Part shown: positions 52,786 to 62,490 of the stretch, piece after piece | How the letters are laid out: every line of letters starts with the position of its first letter | Numbering within the stretch: position 1 is the first letter of the stretch | DNA from: Sediminicola sp035798135 | GTDB taxonomy: Bacteria > Bacteroidota > Bacteroidia > Flavobacteriales > Flavobacteriaceae | Length of the DNA: 64,000 nt | Reading direction: 5' to 3' | Assembly (NCBI GenBank): GCA_035798135.1 | Contig: JAPFBR010000001.1 | Span: 496,001-560,000, forward strand | Made by a program: the position numbers and the translations under genes | The notes under the pieces: generated by a model | What the model saw: the letters and a program-made list of their open reading frames with translations, nothing else | The model's database searches: none | Told to the model about the DNA's origin: nothing

Positions 52786-53646
52786 CTAGTTTTTCAAGGC
52801 CTCTGCCCCACCAACAATCTCAAGGATCTCATTGGTAATGGCCGCTTGTCTAGCCTTATTGTATTTTAATTTCAATTGGTCACGCATTTCAGTGGCATTG
52901 TCGGTAGCCTTGTGCATTGCCGTCATACGTGCACCATGCTCACTGGCAAAAGAATCACGGATTCCCTTGTACAACTGAGTTTTCAGTGACTTGGGAATAA
53001 GCTCTTCAATAATCTCGAATTTGGAAGGCTCAAAAACATAGTCGGCATTATTTGGTGCTTCCCCTTCTATTGCTACAATAGGAAGAAACTGCTCTACCAT
53101 CACGATCTGAGTGGCAGCATTTTTAAATTTGTTGTAAACGATCTCAATCTTATCATAGGAACCTTTAACAAATAGCTCCATTAAATCTTCGGCTATGATG
53201 GCTACATTGTCAAATGTTAAATCGTCATAAACCTTACTATGGTTTGCAACCACTTTAAATTTTTTGGCAAGGATATCATTGGCTTTCTTTCCAATGGCCA
53301 TGAACTCTACCTGTTTTCCAGCATAGGTTTCTCTGGCCAAGAGGGCGCTTTGCTTGATAATATTGGTGTTGAAAGCCCCACATAGTCCCCTGTTGGATGT
53401 AATGGATACTATCAATACTTTTTTAACCTCACGAACGTCCGAATATTTACTTCCAGAATCCGTATCCAAGCTTGCGCTTAGACTTTGTAATAGTTCAGTC
53501 AGCTTATCCGAATAGGGTCTCATTGCCGTTATGGCATCTTGGGCCTTCTTCAATTTTGCCGCAGAAACCATTTTCATGGCACTGGTTATCTGCATCGTTG
53601 AGGAAACGGAAGCTATTCTATTACGTATTTCTTTTAAGTTTGCCAT
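52786..53646 (-). CDS. atpG: ATP synthase gamma subunit
   Basis: The 286-residue central stalk subunit. Both ends are typical: MANLKEIRNRIASVSSTMQITSAM and the C-terminal KYNKARQAAITNEILEIVGGA. It couples rotation of the c-ring to catalysis. It is the last gene of the cluster; beta and epsilon do not follow. Confidence 0.97.
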   Translation of the reverse strand: MANLKEIRNRIASVSSTMQITSAMKMVSAAKLKKAQDAITAMRPYSDKLTELLQSLSASLDTDSGSKYSDVREVKKVLIVSITSNRGLCGAFNTNIIKQSALLARETYAGKQVEFMAIGKKANDILAKKFKVVANHSKVYDDLTFDNVAIIAEDLMELFVKGSYDKIEIVYNKFKNAATQIVMVEQFLPIVAIEGEAPNNADYVFEPSKFEIIEELIPKSLKTQLYKGIRDSFASEHGARMTAMHKATDNATEMRDQLKLKYNKARQAAITNEILEIVGGAEALKN

Positions 53647-53769
53647 TTGTATTTTAGTGTTGAGTATCGATTTTTGAGTCTATCCTTTAAAATCCATACT
53701 TTTCTAAATGTTTGACCTAATGGAACACTATGTTGGGCGACTCGCATCACCCAACTTTGTCCCTATATA

Positions 53770-55350
53770 TTATTTTCCGTATTTAGCGGACAAATCTTTA
53801 CAGACAGAGGTCAAAGTATCTATAACCTCATCTGTTAATTTTCCTGCTTTTAGGGTATCCAACACACCTCTGTGCTTGGCATTCAAGAAATCGATATAAT
53901 CCCTTTCAAATTCCTTTACCTTATCAACAGGTACATTTCTCAACAAGTTCTTGGAACCTGCGTAGATAATGGCTACCTGATCTTCTACGGTAAAAGGATC
54001 ATTTTGGGCTTGTTTCAATATCTCAACGTTTCTTCGTCCTTTTTCAATTACGTTCAATGTTGCTGCATCCAAATCTGAACCAAATTTGGAAAAAGCTTCC
54101 AATTCACGGAACTGTGCTTGATCCAATTTCAAGGTTCCTGCAACCTTTTTCATCGATTTGATCTGAGCGTTACCACCAACTCGGGATACAGAGATACCCA
54201 CGTTGATCGCCGGACGAACACCTTGGTTGAACAAATCCTGTTCCAAGAATATCTGCCCATCGGTAATGGAAATTACGTTGGTAGGGATATAAGCGGAAAC
54301 GTCACCTGCTTGAGTCTCAATAATCGGCAGGGCCGTTAAAGAGCCACCACCTTTTACCATTGGTTTCAACACATCAGGAAGATCGTTCATGTCTTTTGCA
54401 ATCTTGTCATCAGCGATAACTTTTGCAGCACGCTCCAATAATCTGGAGTGAAGGTAAAATACATCTCCAGGATATGCCTCACGTCCCGGTGGACGTCTCA
54501 ACAATAGGGAGATCTCACGATAAGCCACCGCCTGCTTTGATAAATCATCATAGATAATCAAGGCTGGTCGACCCGTATCCCTAAAGTACTCTCCAATTGC
54601 CGCTCCGGCAAAAGGCGCATACACCTGCATAGGAGCAGGATCAGATGCATTTGCTGCAACAATAGTGGTGTAGGCCAAAGCCCCTTTATCCTCTAAGGTT
54701 TTGGCGATGTTTGCCACAGTAGAAGCCTTTTGGCCAATGGCAACATATATACAATATACAGGTTCCCCTGCATCGTAAAATTCTTTCTGGTTTAGGATGG
54801 TATCAATACAAACCGTGGTTTTCCCGGTCTGACGGTCACCAATAACCAACTCACGTTGCCCTCTACCTACTGGGATCATAGCATCGATTGCTTTGATACC
54901 TGTCTGTAATGGTTCGTTTACCGGCTGACGGTATATAACACCTGGTGCCTTACGTTCCAATGGCATTTTGTAGGTTTCCCCAACAATAGGCCCTTTGCCA
55001 TCGATTGGCACACCCAAAGTGTTTACCACTCTTCCAACAATACCTTCACCAACATTGATAGAGGCAATGGTTTGTGTACGTTTAACAACAGATCCTTCTT
55101 TGATGTCTCTTGATGGACTTAACAAAACCACACCAACATTATCTTCTTCCAAGTTAAGAACGATTCCCTGAAGGCCTCCTTCAAACTCTACCAATTCACC
55201 ATATTGGACATTGGAAAGACCGTAAACCCTTGCGATACCATCACCAATCTGTAATACGGTACCTACTTCATCCAAGGAAGCTGAGGCTTCGAATCCTGAT
55301 AACTGTTTTTTCAATATTGCTGATACTTCAGCGGCTTTTACTCCTGCCAT
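53770..55350 (-). CDS. atpA: ATP synthase alpha subunit
   Basis: The 526-residue alpha subunit from the ATG at 55350 (a TTG seven codons upstream is less likely). Walker A is GDRQTGKTT and the DELSEED-equivalent region is intact. It forms the F1 hexamer with beta, which is not encoded here. 123 bases separate it from atpG. Confidence 0.97.
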   Translation of the reverse strand: MAGVKAAEVSAILKKQLSGFEASASLDEVGTVLQIGDGIARVYGLSNVQYGELVEFEGGLQGIVLNLEEDNVGVVLLSPSRDIKEGSVVKRTQTIASINVGEGIVGRVVNTLGVPIDGKGPIVGETYKMPLERKAPGVIYRQPVNEPLQTGIKAIDAMIPVGRGQRELVIGDRQTGKTTVCIDTILNQKEFYDAGEPVYCIYVAIGQKASTVANIAKTLEDKGALAYTTIVAANASDPAPMQVYAPFAGAAIGEYFRDTGRPALIIYDDLSKQAVAYREISLLLRRPPGREAYPGDVFYLHSRLLERAAKVIADDKIAKDMNDLPDVLKPMVKGGGSLTALPIIETQAGDVSAYIPTNVISITDGQIFLEQDLFNQGVRPAINVGISVSRVGGNAQIKSMKKVAGTLKLDQAQFRELEAFSKFGSDLDAATLNVIEKGRRNVEILKQAQNDPFTVEDQVAIIYAGSKNLLRNVPVDKVKEFERDYIDFLNAKHRGVLDTLKAGKLTDEVIDTLTSVCKDLSAKYGK

Positions 55351-55400
55351 GTTATTAGATATAAGACGCAAGACATTTGATTGTCTTGACCATTTTAATA

Positions 55401-55940
55401 TTATAAACTATTTGTAAATTCTCTTTTTAAATTGCTCAACTTGGTTGCAATACTTGAATCGAACTGCATATCTCCCATTCGAAGCACAAAACCACCAATA
55501 ATGCTTTCATCCACGAAATTTTGAACAACCACTTTATTTGGCGTCAATCCGGAGATTTTGGCCAATATCTTCTTCTCCAAATCCGCACTTAAAGGCACTG
55601 CGGTAGTTACAAAAGCAACACCTTCACCCTTTAATTGCTCATTTAGAATGATGTATTTTTCTGCAACATCGTTCAATAATTCAATGCGCTTGTTGGACAC
55701 AAGAATATCTAACAATCCAAAAGTGATGGAATCACTCCCTTTGAATATTTCCAAAAGTACGCTTTTCTTAGCCTCACTACTTACAACTGGACTTGCAATC
55801 ATTCGATGCAATTCTTTGCTGTCGGCAAGCGTGTTCAATACAGAGCGCATATCTTTTTCTACGGCATTAGTGGATTTATTGTCCACTGCCAAGTCCAAAA
55901 TAGCTTTGGCGTAACGTATGGCTGCTCTAGATTCGTTCAT
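55401..55940 (-). CDS. atpH: ATP synthase delta subunit
   Basis: The 179-residue OSCP-type delta subunit that ties F1 to the peripheral stalk. It begins with RAAIRYAKAILDLA and ends with the GGFVLRMGDMQFDSSIATKL segment usual for the family. It starts nine bases after atpF ends. Confidence 0.95.
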   Translation of the reverse strand: MNESRAAIRYAKAILDLAVDNKSTNAVEKDMRSVLNTLADSKELHRMIASPVVSSEAKKSVLLEIFKGSDSITFGLLDILVSNKRIELLNDVAEKYIILNEQLKGEGVAFVTTAVPLSADLEKKILAKISGLTPNKVVVQNFVDESIIGGFVLRMGDMQFDSSIATKLSNLKREFTNSL

Positions 55941-55949
55941 ATCGTTTTC

Positions 55950-56450
55950 TTAGTTAAGCTTAATATCACCGACCATATCCTCAACAAGCTGTAATTGTTT
56001 GTTGTCATTGGATAATTGTCCTTTGATTACTTTTTCTGCAATTTCTACAGAAAGGGTAGCCACTTGATTTTTTATATCGGCCACGGCCGCTTTCTTTTCA
56101 CTTTCGATGGCAGCTTGTGCTTGCTTGATCATTTTGTCCCCTTCAGCTTGGGCCAATTCCTTCGCGTCTGCAACCATCTTCTCCTTCATTTCACGTGCTT
56201 CCTTGATCATAGACTCGCGTTCTATGCGCGCTTCTTTCAAAAGTCGTTCGCTATCTGCAGTAACGTTTTGCATTTCCTTTTTTGCAGCTTCGGCAGCGGC
56301 AAGTGCATCTGAAATTCCTACTTCTCTTTCATTTAAGGAATTAAGAATAGGCTTCCATGCAAATTTTACCATCAGAAAAATCAATCCCAATAATAAGATT
56401 GTCTGTACGATAAATAATCCAGGTGAAAAATCGTTATATAAAGTTTCCAT
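55950..56450 (-). CDS. atpF: ATP synthase b subunit
   Basis: The 166-residue peripheral stalk subunit. One membrane helix (about 10-28) is followed by a long charged helix. It has the AWKPILNSLNEREVGI segment and many Ala/Lys/Glu heptads typical of the dimeric b stalk. Confidence 0.95.
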   Translation of the reverse strand: METLYNDFSPGLFIVQTILLLGLIFLMVKFAWKPILNSLNEREVGISDALAAAEAAKKEMQNVTADSERLLKEARIERESMIKEAREMKEKMVADAKELAQAEGDKMIKQAQAAIESEKKAAVADIKNQVATLSVEIAEKVIKGQLSNDNKQLQLVEDMVGDIKLN

Positions 56451-56545
56451 TATCTTGAAAAATTAAATTTTCTTCTTTGTTTAATTTTGAAAACATGTTC
56501 TGCAACCAACCGTTGCAGAAACATGTTTTACTGTTTTTGTTCGAA

Positions 56546-56734
56546 TTATTTTCCTAAGAATAATGCTCCGAATGCCAAACCTTCCAAAAGTGCGGCAATA
56601 ATAATCATTGCGGTTTGAATCTTGTTAGTTGCCTCTGGCTGACGAGCAATACCTTCCATTGCTTTTCCACCGATTTGACCTAATCCAATTCCTGCTCCGA
56701 TTACGATTAAACCTGCTCCAATTAAATTGTACAT
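56546..56734 (-). CDS. atpE: ATP synthase c subunit
   Basis: A 62-residue ring subunit of two helices. The polar loop RQPE is at 31-34 and the ion-binding carboxylate is Glu 51 in LLEGLAF; Gln 20 lies in helix one. The residue after Glu 51 is Gly rather than the Ser/Thr of many Na+-dependent rings, so proton use is more likely; this is inference. The 95-base gap to atpF is the largest within the Fo genes. Confidence 0.95.
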   Translation of the reverse strand: MYNLIGAGLIVIGAGIGLGQIGGKAMEGIARQPEATNKIQTAMIIIAALLEGLAFGALFLGK

Positions 56735-56769
56735 AGTAAATGATTTATATTAAATTAAACAAACTCTTA

Positions 56770-57948
56770 TTAAATGAAATTCTCTCTAACATCTTCTGCA
56801 TCCGGAACTTCGTGACCTTGATCATCATGTCCGTGACCGTGATCGTGCTCTGCTACCGCCATCCCGATAAATAGGGCAGAAAGCATAGTAAAAATATAGG
56901 CCTGTAAAAACGCCACCAAAACTTCGATCAGGGTTATAAAAAACGATAACACCAAGGAAAGCCCTGTTGCGCCAACCACCCCTAAACTATTTTTCAATGT
57001 AAACATAATTGCTATCAAGCTCATTACCACAATATGGCCAGCTGATATATTCGCAAAAAGTCGAACCAACAACGAAAAAGGTTTAATCAAAAATGTCCCT
57101 GCCAATTCAATGACGGCCAATACAGGCCTGATCAGAACAGGAACTCCTGGCATCCATAATATATGTTGCCAGTATTCTTTGTTTCCGCTAACAGTATATA
57201 TAACCAAGGTAAAGATGGCAAGAGCCGCCGTTACGGCAAGCTGCCCGGTAACATTAAATCCAAATGGGGTCAAACCTAGAAGGTTCAAAATCCAAATGAA
57301 GAAAAATACCGTCAAAAGATACCCTGTAAATTTTCTGTACTTTTTTTCACCAATATTAGGTCTTGCAATTTCGTCCCTAACATAGATTACCAAAGGCTCC
57401 AATACGCGACCGAAGCCAGTTGGGATATTTTTGTTTTTGTATTGTTTGGCCAAAGAAGAGAATCCCAAGAGCATGAACAAACCTACAACCAAGATTCCTA
57501 CAACACTTTTCGTGATTGACAGGTCCAGTACCTTAGCTCCATTCTCTATATGGTGCTCTTCATTAAATGTTGCTGCCTCGGCATTTGCGGGCAACTCGTA
57601 TATTTTGCTGTGAACTTTTGCAAACTTAAGTCCGTTCCTTTCCACTAGAACCTCTCCATTGTCATTGTGGTGAAATTCGGAAGACATGAATGACACCAGC
57701 CCATTGCTAGACCATACGATTACCGGAAGAGGAAACCCAACGTGTTTGCGCTCACCCTCACTGTTTGTATATGAAAATAAGTGAAAATCATGTGCATCTT
57801 TAATGTGGTGCTGGATGTATTTTGAAACTTCATCTTGTCCCTTAACCTGCCCTCCTTCGGTAGGTTCCGAATTAGAGTACCCATTAAAAGCGATTAAAAG
57901 AATGAATAATAAGGCAATATTGCTTACGTATTTAGATACTATCTTCAT
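56770..57948 (-). CDS. atpB: ATP synthase a subunit, with N-terminal extension
   Basis: A 392-residue a subunit. The first about 150 residues are an extension with a signal-like N-terminus and a long charged segment, which is known for Bacteroidota. The core has the helices and the essential Arg in SLLVRLFANISAGH (about 296). The C-terminus is His/Asp-rich (EHDHGHGHDDQGHE), perhaps a metal-binding tail. Confidence 0.95.
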   Translation of the reverse strand: MKIVSKYVSNIALLFILLIAFNGYSNSEPTEGGQVKGQDEVSKYIQHHIKDAHDFHLFSYTNSEGERKHVGFPLPVIVWSSNGLVSFMSSEFHHNDNGEVLVERNGLKFAKVHSKIYELPANAEAATFNEEHHIENGAKVLDLSITKSVVGILVVGLFMLLGFSSLAKQYKNKNIPTGFGRVLEPLVIYVRDEIARPNIGEKKYRKFTGYLLTVFFFIWILNLLGLTPFGFNVTGQLAVTAALAIFTLVIYTVSGNKEYWQHILWMPGVPVLIRPVLAVIELAGTFLIKPFSLLVRLFANISAGHIVVMSLIAIMFTLKNSLGVVGATGLSLVLSFFITLIEVLVAFLQAYIFTMLSALFIGMAVAEHDHGHGHDDQGHEVPDAEDVRENFI

Positions 57949-58028
57949 TATGAAATATTCAAAAATTTGGCTCCCTTAAAATTTGCGCAAAGGTAGTTAT
58001 TAAAAATAATATTCAAACTTTTTTCAAA

Positions 58029-58430
58029 TTATTTATTCTCATGTGCTGCCCGACCCAATATTTTTGAAATAATAATTACCTCAAAAAACAAAAATATGAT
58101 TACAGGGACCAAAAGTGAAATCCTATTTATAAGGGAATCCGCCTCTATATCGAATAAAAAGCCATGAAAAATGATTGTAAAGAGAATCAATTTTAGAAGA
58201 AATGTTCCCAAATAGATAAAGCCAAGTTGGCCTACGAATCTTTCTTGAAAAGATAATATCTGAAAGATAACACAAATAGCCAACGAAAAAATGGCATGGA
58301 AGAAATAGATCGCAAAGAGAGGGACTTCCATCAAAATTTCATTGGACCTTAATATGAAACCATGCGCGTAAAATCCAAAAAACAATAAAAACCCAAAAAG
58401 TAGGGCTTGAAAGAGAACCTTTTTTAACAA
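58029..58430 (-). CDS. Four-helix membrane protein in the atp operon (AtpI-like position)
   Basis: A 133-residue protein of four hydrophobic segments (about 7-27, 36-61, 70-95 and 105-125). It starts at TTG, five bases after atpZ, and precedes atpB. By position it corresponds to AtpI, which helps assemble the c-ring, but the sequence is not clearly AtpI; a DUF6168-type family is possible. Confidence 0.72.
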   Translation of the reverse strand: MLKKVLFQALLFGFLLFFGFYAHGFILRSNEILMEVPLFAIYFFHAIFSLAICVIFQILSFQERFVGQLGFIYLGTFLLKLILFTIIFHGFLFDIEADSLINRISLLVPVIIFLFFEVIIISKILGRAAHENK

Positions 58431-58435
58431 TTTTT

Positions 58436-58663
58436 CTATTTATTAATGCTGTTAACCTGGCGTATCATAGCATACATGGATAAGAAAATTGCCATTAACG
58501 TTATGGTAATTTCCAAATACGTTGTCTCAAATTTGCCGTCTAACCACGAGCCTAAAAGATTTCCTAAATATATGGTCAGGCCCATTTGAATGCCAACACC
58601 TGAAAGTTTGGCTGCATTCTGAAGGCCTGAACTCTTTTTTTTAGGAGACTTTGGCAGGTCCAT
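58436..58663 (-). CDS. atpZ: AtpZ/AtpI family protein
   Basis: A 75-residue protein with two membrane helices and the N-terminal charged SPKKKSSGLQNAAK segment. GLTIYLGNLLGSWLDGKF is the typical AtpZ/AtpI stretch. It probably helps assemble or regulate the Fo motor. Its 5' end overlaps the bactofilin gene by 23 bases. Confidence 0.85.
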   Translation of the reverse strand: MDLPKSPKKKSSGLQNAAKLSGVGIQMGLTIYLGNLLGSWLDGKFETTYLEITITLMAIFLSMYAMIRQVNSINK

Positions 58664-59060
58664 TGGCAGTTATAGTCTTGTTTGGTGTGGCAGCCCCACC
58701 TTTGCCTTTCATGGTACAGGCGGCATTGAATGTAGCGCCAGGTTCAACCGCCAGTTTAGATACAATCACGGTCCCTTCAATAACAGCTGATGCTTTTAAA
58801 GTTAGTAAGTCCTCCACTAAAAGCTCACCATTGAAATTTCCTTCAATATCGGCATTGACGCATTCCACTTTTCCGTGAATATAGCCATCCTTGCCAATCA
58901 CCACCTTGCCAGAGGTTTTGACGTTACCGTCCAGTTTGCCATCTATTCTAAAATCGGCTTCAGAGACGATATCGCCTTTGATCTTTGTATTTTTTTCAAT
59001 TCGGTTGGGCTGTCCGCCAATTTCCGTTACCACACGGGTCTTTTTGTTGTCTGAAAACAT
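58641..59060 (-). CDS. Bactofilin (polymer-forming cytoskeletal protein)
   Basis: A 139-residue bactofilin: a central beta-helix (about 23-105) of repeats such as GDIVSEADFRIDGKLDGNV and GKDGYIHGKVECVNADIEGN, framed by short disordered ends. Bactofilins form non-polar filaments that scaffold cell-wall or motility proteins. The gene lies four bases after porW and overlaps atpZ, so a cytoskeletal gene is tied to the ATP synthase operon. Confidence 0.92.
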   Translation of the reverse strand: MFSDNKKTRVVTEIGGQPNRIEKNTKIKGDIVSEADFRIDGKLDGNVKTSGKVVIGKDGYIHGKVECVNADIEGNFNGELLVEDLLTLKASAVIEGTVIVSKLAVEPGATFNAACTMKGKGGAATPNKTITANGPAKVS

Positions 59061-59064
59061 CGTT

Positions 59065-61623
59065 CTAGGGTTTTGGGGTTAATTGCAACTTTTTATAGTC
59101 CTCCAAGTTTTTGTGAACTTGAATGATTTTATAGTTGGTCGATAAAATTACAAAATTCTGATAAGCAACGCGGTAATCCTTATTGTTTTTAAGAAGCTCG
59201 GCGTAGCCCAAAGCAAATGACTGGGATCTGAAACCATGGACGATCACGAACTGATCTTCCAAATTATAGATATCCTTGGAAACGACATTGCCGTACCTGA
59301 GATCCTTGATGGATTTCTCCAATTTCTCCTTAAGCTGCAAAGCCTTTTCGTTGTCCCTAATTTTAAAAGGAAAAACCAGTTTCCAATTTGCAGTACCAAC
59401 AGATTCTGTTTCTTTTGAAAATTCCTTGGGCTCCAATTTTGGTAGCTGCTCTTCTACCATTACCTGTGCTTTTTTTCCTTCCGGATTATTGGGATAGTTT
59501 AAGGCCACATAGTTCAAGGCCTCCTTAAACGCCTCAAAACCTTCAATCCTCCCGATGGCATTTGCCTTTAGGATTTCAAATTTCGGAACAATTTCATCTC
59601 CTGTATACCTATTTATATTTTCTTCCGCCCCTGCTATTACCTGTAAATAGTTTTGATTTTCATACTGCCTGTATAATGCTACATACCTTGCATCGGGGCT
59701 ATCTGAAGCATCGGCCAAAATAGCTTCTGGGTTCAACAAGATCATTGCATAACGAGAATCTGGATGGTTTTCAATAATATCCTCCCTCATGCCATTGACC
59801 AATGGACTCCCTGTTTCCTGATAGATCTTATACAAATTATATTTGGAGGGAAGGATTAAACGTTCCTCTGGATTTGCTTTAAGCACATCGTTGAACTTAT
59901 TGGCCGCCAAATGATTTTCCTTAAACTTCTCCTTATAGATGACCCCCAATTGATAGTTGGCAAAATTCCTTTCGGTCACCAAGCTATCTACAACCTTAGG
60001 GCTGGTAGGAATTTGATCCATATAAAACTCTGTGGAATATTTTTGTTCTTCGGTAATTTCCTTTGCTCCCACTGGGCCAGTATCTGCCAATTCCGCATCC
60101 ACCGGTCCCATCTGTTGCGCAATATTTTTACTGGACCATCTCCAATTGTCTTCCAACTCGCGTTCTCCCCATTTATTATTAAAATCGGCCTTTCCATAGC
60201 CTAAACTCGTGATATTATAGAAATAAAATTTTCCTTTATTTTCCTTTCCCCCTTTGGAATCCACAAAGGCCGCAAAGCCAGCTGTAATCTTCTCCTTTTC
60301 TTTTTTAATAGCTTCTTCTTCTTTGACCTTTAAATCGGCAATATACCCTTCAAAATATGCCAACTGTTTCTCTTTTGGCATGTTGTAAATGGTAATAACG
60401 CTATCCGCATATTGTACCACATCCTCATAGGCGATGACATCTTCCAAATTGTCAAACTTCTTTTTAATGGAACGGTATTTCTTGGAATCCAAAACAAGGT
60501 TGGTCAGGGTGCTGTCATAATAGGCGCCGGAGGATTTATATGCGTTTTTATCAAAATTATATTCTGCTAAATTTTCATAGTTCAAGGCATTCAATCTAGG
60601 TTCATTCCTGGTTGCCCTTAAGGACTTATTAAAATAGGCCAGGGCCAAACTATCCGATTGATTTTCTAAATGATATTCTGCTATTTGACGATATATTTTA
60701 TCCAAAAAGGGCCTGTTCTCCCTATTTTCTTCCAATTCTGTTAGATATTGGAACACTAGTTCCCTGTTCTTGGGCGTGACTTTAGTGTTCTTGATTTTTT
60801 GAAGGTGGGCATTGATCATATATACCCTTGGGGATTTTCTGTTCAGTGCTATCACTTTATCAAAAGCGTAATTGGCGCTGTCCCTGTAGCCCAATTGATT
60901 GTAGAGTTGGCCAACGATAAAATAATACCTTCCCTTTTCTTGACTTTTTTTTGTGTAGGCGGATGCAATTTTCAATTGTTGAATGGCGGTATCAGATACT
61001 TTCAGATTGATATAGGCCTGTGCCATCATGGCCCTGGCATCAGCGTGTTCCTGATCTTTTAATCGTTCGTACTTTAAGAGTCGCTTTAAATTTTTAAGGG
61101 CGAGATCATCATTCTCCAGTCGGATATGCACCTTCTCCCTCCAAATGGTAGCCTCATTGAGCTTGTCGCTTTCGGTGTATTTATTGAGGATGTAGTTAAA
61201 GGCCTCCAGAGCGGGGATATAACGTTGGTCGAAGTATCTGGATTTTCCAAGTAAGAGAAAGGCTTCGTCCGTTTCCGGATTGCGCTCTTCATCTTTGATA
61301 TCCATGCTGTGCTTTTGGATTGCTTTGGAAGCCTTTTCTTCGGCCAATAAAAATTTTGGATTGTTGTCTTCCGAATCGAGCTTAATTTCATCGGTCACTT
61401 TCAAACGTTCCACGGGAAGCACGTCCCAATAATTGTCTTGATAGGCGGCATTGAGCTCATCCCGCCCTTCTTCAAAAGCAATGTTCCCATTGTACATGAC
61501 ATTGTACTTGGTGTTGAGGGCATGCCAATTTCGATTGACAAAGGCATCCTTTTTAGTGGAACATGCATTAAATAACAGTCCCCCGAAGGCAATACCTATA
61601 AAAAGATTAAAACGAAGCTTCAA
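59065..61623 (-). CDS. porW: Type IX secretion lipoprotein PorW/SprE (TPR)
   Basis: An 852-residue TPR lipoprotein. No in-frame ATG precedes the signal; the TTG at 61623 gives MKLRFNLFIGIAFGGLLFNAC with lipidated Cys 21, while an earlier TTG at 61662 would add an unlikely N-terminus. TPR-like repeats cover about 100-400 and a SPOR-like domain with VHGFRSQSFALGYAELLKNN lies near the C-terminus. PorW/SprE is needed for type IX secretion and gliding; it binds PorN/PorL-type components. It precedes the bactofilin gene by four bases. Confidence 0.85.
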   Translation of the reverse strand: MKLRFNLFIGIAFGGLLFNACSTKKDAFVNRNWHALNTKYNVMYNGNIAFEEGRDELNAAYQDNYWDVLPVERLKVTDEIKLDSEDNNPKFLLAEEKASKAIQKHSMDIKDEERNPETDEAFLLLGKSRYFDQRYIPALEAFNYILNKYTESDKLNEATIWREKVHIRLENDDLALKNLKRLLKYERLKDQEHADARAMMAQAYINLKVSDTAIQQLKIASAYTKKSQEKGRYYFIVGQLYNQLGYRDSANYAFDKVIALNRKSPRVYMINAHLQKIKNTKVTPKNRELVFQYLTELEENRENRPFLDKIYRQIAEYHLENQSDSLALAYFNKSLRATRNEPRLNALNYENLAEYNFDKNAYKSSGAYYDSTLTNLVLDSKKYRSIKKKFDNLEDVIAYEDVVQYADSVITIYNMPKEKQLAYFEGYIADLKVKEEEAIKKEKEKITAGFAAFVDSKGGKENKGKFYFYNITSLGYGKADFNNKWGERELEDNWRWSSKNIAQQMGPVDAELADTGPVGAKEITEEQKYSTEFYMDQIPTSPKVVDSLVTERNFANYQLGVIYKEKFKENHLAANKFNDVLKANPEERLILPSKYNLYKIYQETGSPLVNGMREDIIENHPDSRYAMILLNPEAILADASDSPDARYVALYRQYENQNYLQVIAGAEENINRYTGDEIVPKFEILKANAIGRIEGFEAFKEALNYVALNYPNNPEGKKAQVMVEEQLPKLEPKEFSKETESVGTANWKLVFPFKIRDNEKALQLKEKLEKSIKDLRYGNVVSKDIYNLEDQFVIVHGFRSQSFALGYAELLKNNKDYRVAYQNFVILSTNYKIIQVHKNLEDYKKLQLTPKP

Positions 61624-61766
61624 AATAAGTGGTATTCGTACGTATCCTAAACTAAAAAACAACCCGTTTATTATACCGTTGGTCGGTAAAAATACCTTTA
61701 TTTTTAATTAGACGAAAATACTGCCTTATTAATTCAGACAGATCATGCCGAAACAAGGGCTATTGC

Positions 61767-62462
61767 TTACCCGGCAAAAAAGGTTTCCAGCTCTTTTAAG
61801 GTTTCCGTAGAGGTTTTAATATCGTTGACGATTTCACCTTTATGGAGCACAACGATGCGTTCCGCAACTTCGGTAACGTGGATAAGGTCATGACTTGATA
61901 TCAGCACGGTAACTTCCTTGTTTGCGGTAAGCTCCTTGATGATCCCTTTTAGGCGGATTTGGGTAGTTGGATCTAAGTTCGCAAAGGGTTCATCCAATAT
62001 AATGACCTCGGGATTTCCAATAAATGTGGCCACAATCCCCACCTTTTTCTGGTTTCCTTTGCTCAAATCCCTCAAATACTTTTTTTGGCCCAATATTTCC
62101 CCATGGAAAAAGTCATCGAACCCTGCCAAAAGCGCATTCACATCGGCTTTGTTCTGTCCCCTCAATTCACCAATAAAATAAAAGTATTCCTCCGGGGTCA
62201 GATACCCAATCAAAAATGTCTCATCAATAAAGGCAGAGGTAAAGGGCTTCCACGCTTCACTCTGGTCAACCCGCACTCCGTGGTTTATTATATGACCTGT
62301 TGTGGGTTGTATCAAATCCAATAACATACTGAAAAGCGTCGTTTTACCTGCCCCGTTATTCCCCACCAGACCAAAACTCTGGCCTTTTGGGATTTCCAAT
62401 TGTGGTATGTTCAAAACGGTGGCTGAACCGTATATTTTTGTGAGTTGTTGAATTGTTATCAT
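61767..62462 (-). CDS. ABC transporter ATP-binding protein
   Basis: A 231-residue ATPase. Walker A is GNNGAGKTT, the signature LSKGNQKKVG and Walker B VIILDEPFANLDP, followed by the His switch SSHDL. The type is that of exporters of the CcmA/BcrA kind. The permease is probably the DUF5687 protein encoded 28 bases upstream; substrate unknown. Confidence 0.92.
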   Translation of the reverse strand: MITIQQLTKIYGSATVLNIPQLEIPKGQSFGLVGNNGAGKTTLFSMLLDLIQPTTGHIINHGVRVDQSEAWKPFTSAFIDETFLIGYLTPEEYFYFIGELRGQNKADVNALLAGFDDFFHGEILGQKKYLRDLSKGNQKKVGIVATFIGNPEVIILDEPFANLDPTTQIRLKGIIKELTANKEVTVLISSHDLIHVTEVAERIVVLHKGEIVNDIKTSTETLKELETFFAG

Positions 62463-62490
62463 GGTATAATTTTAATTAAAATAAAAATGG

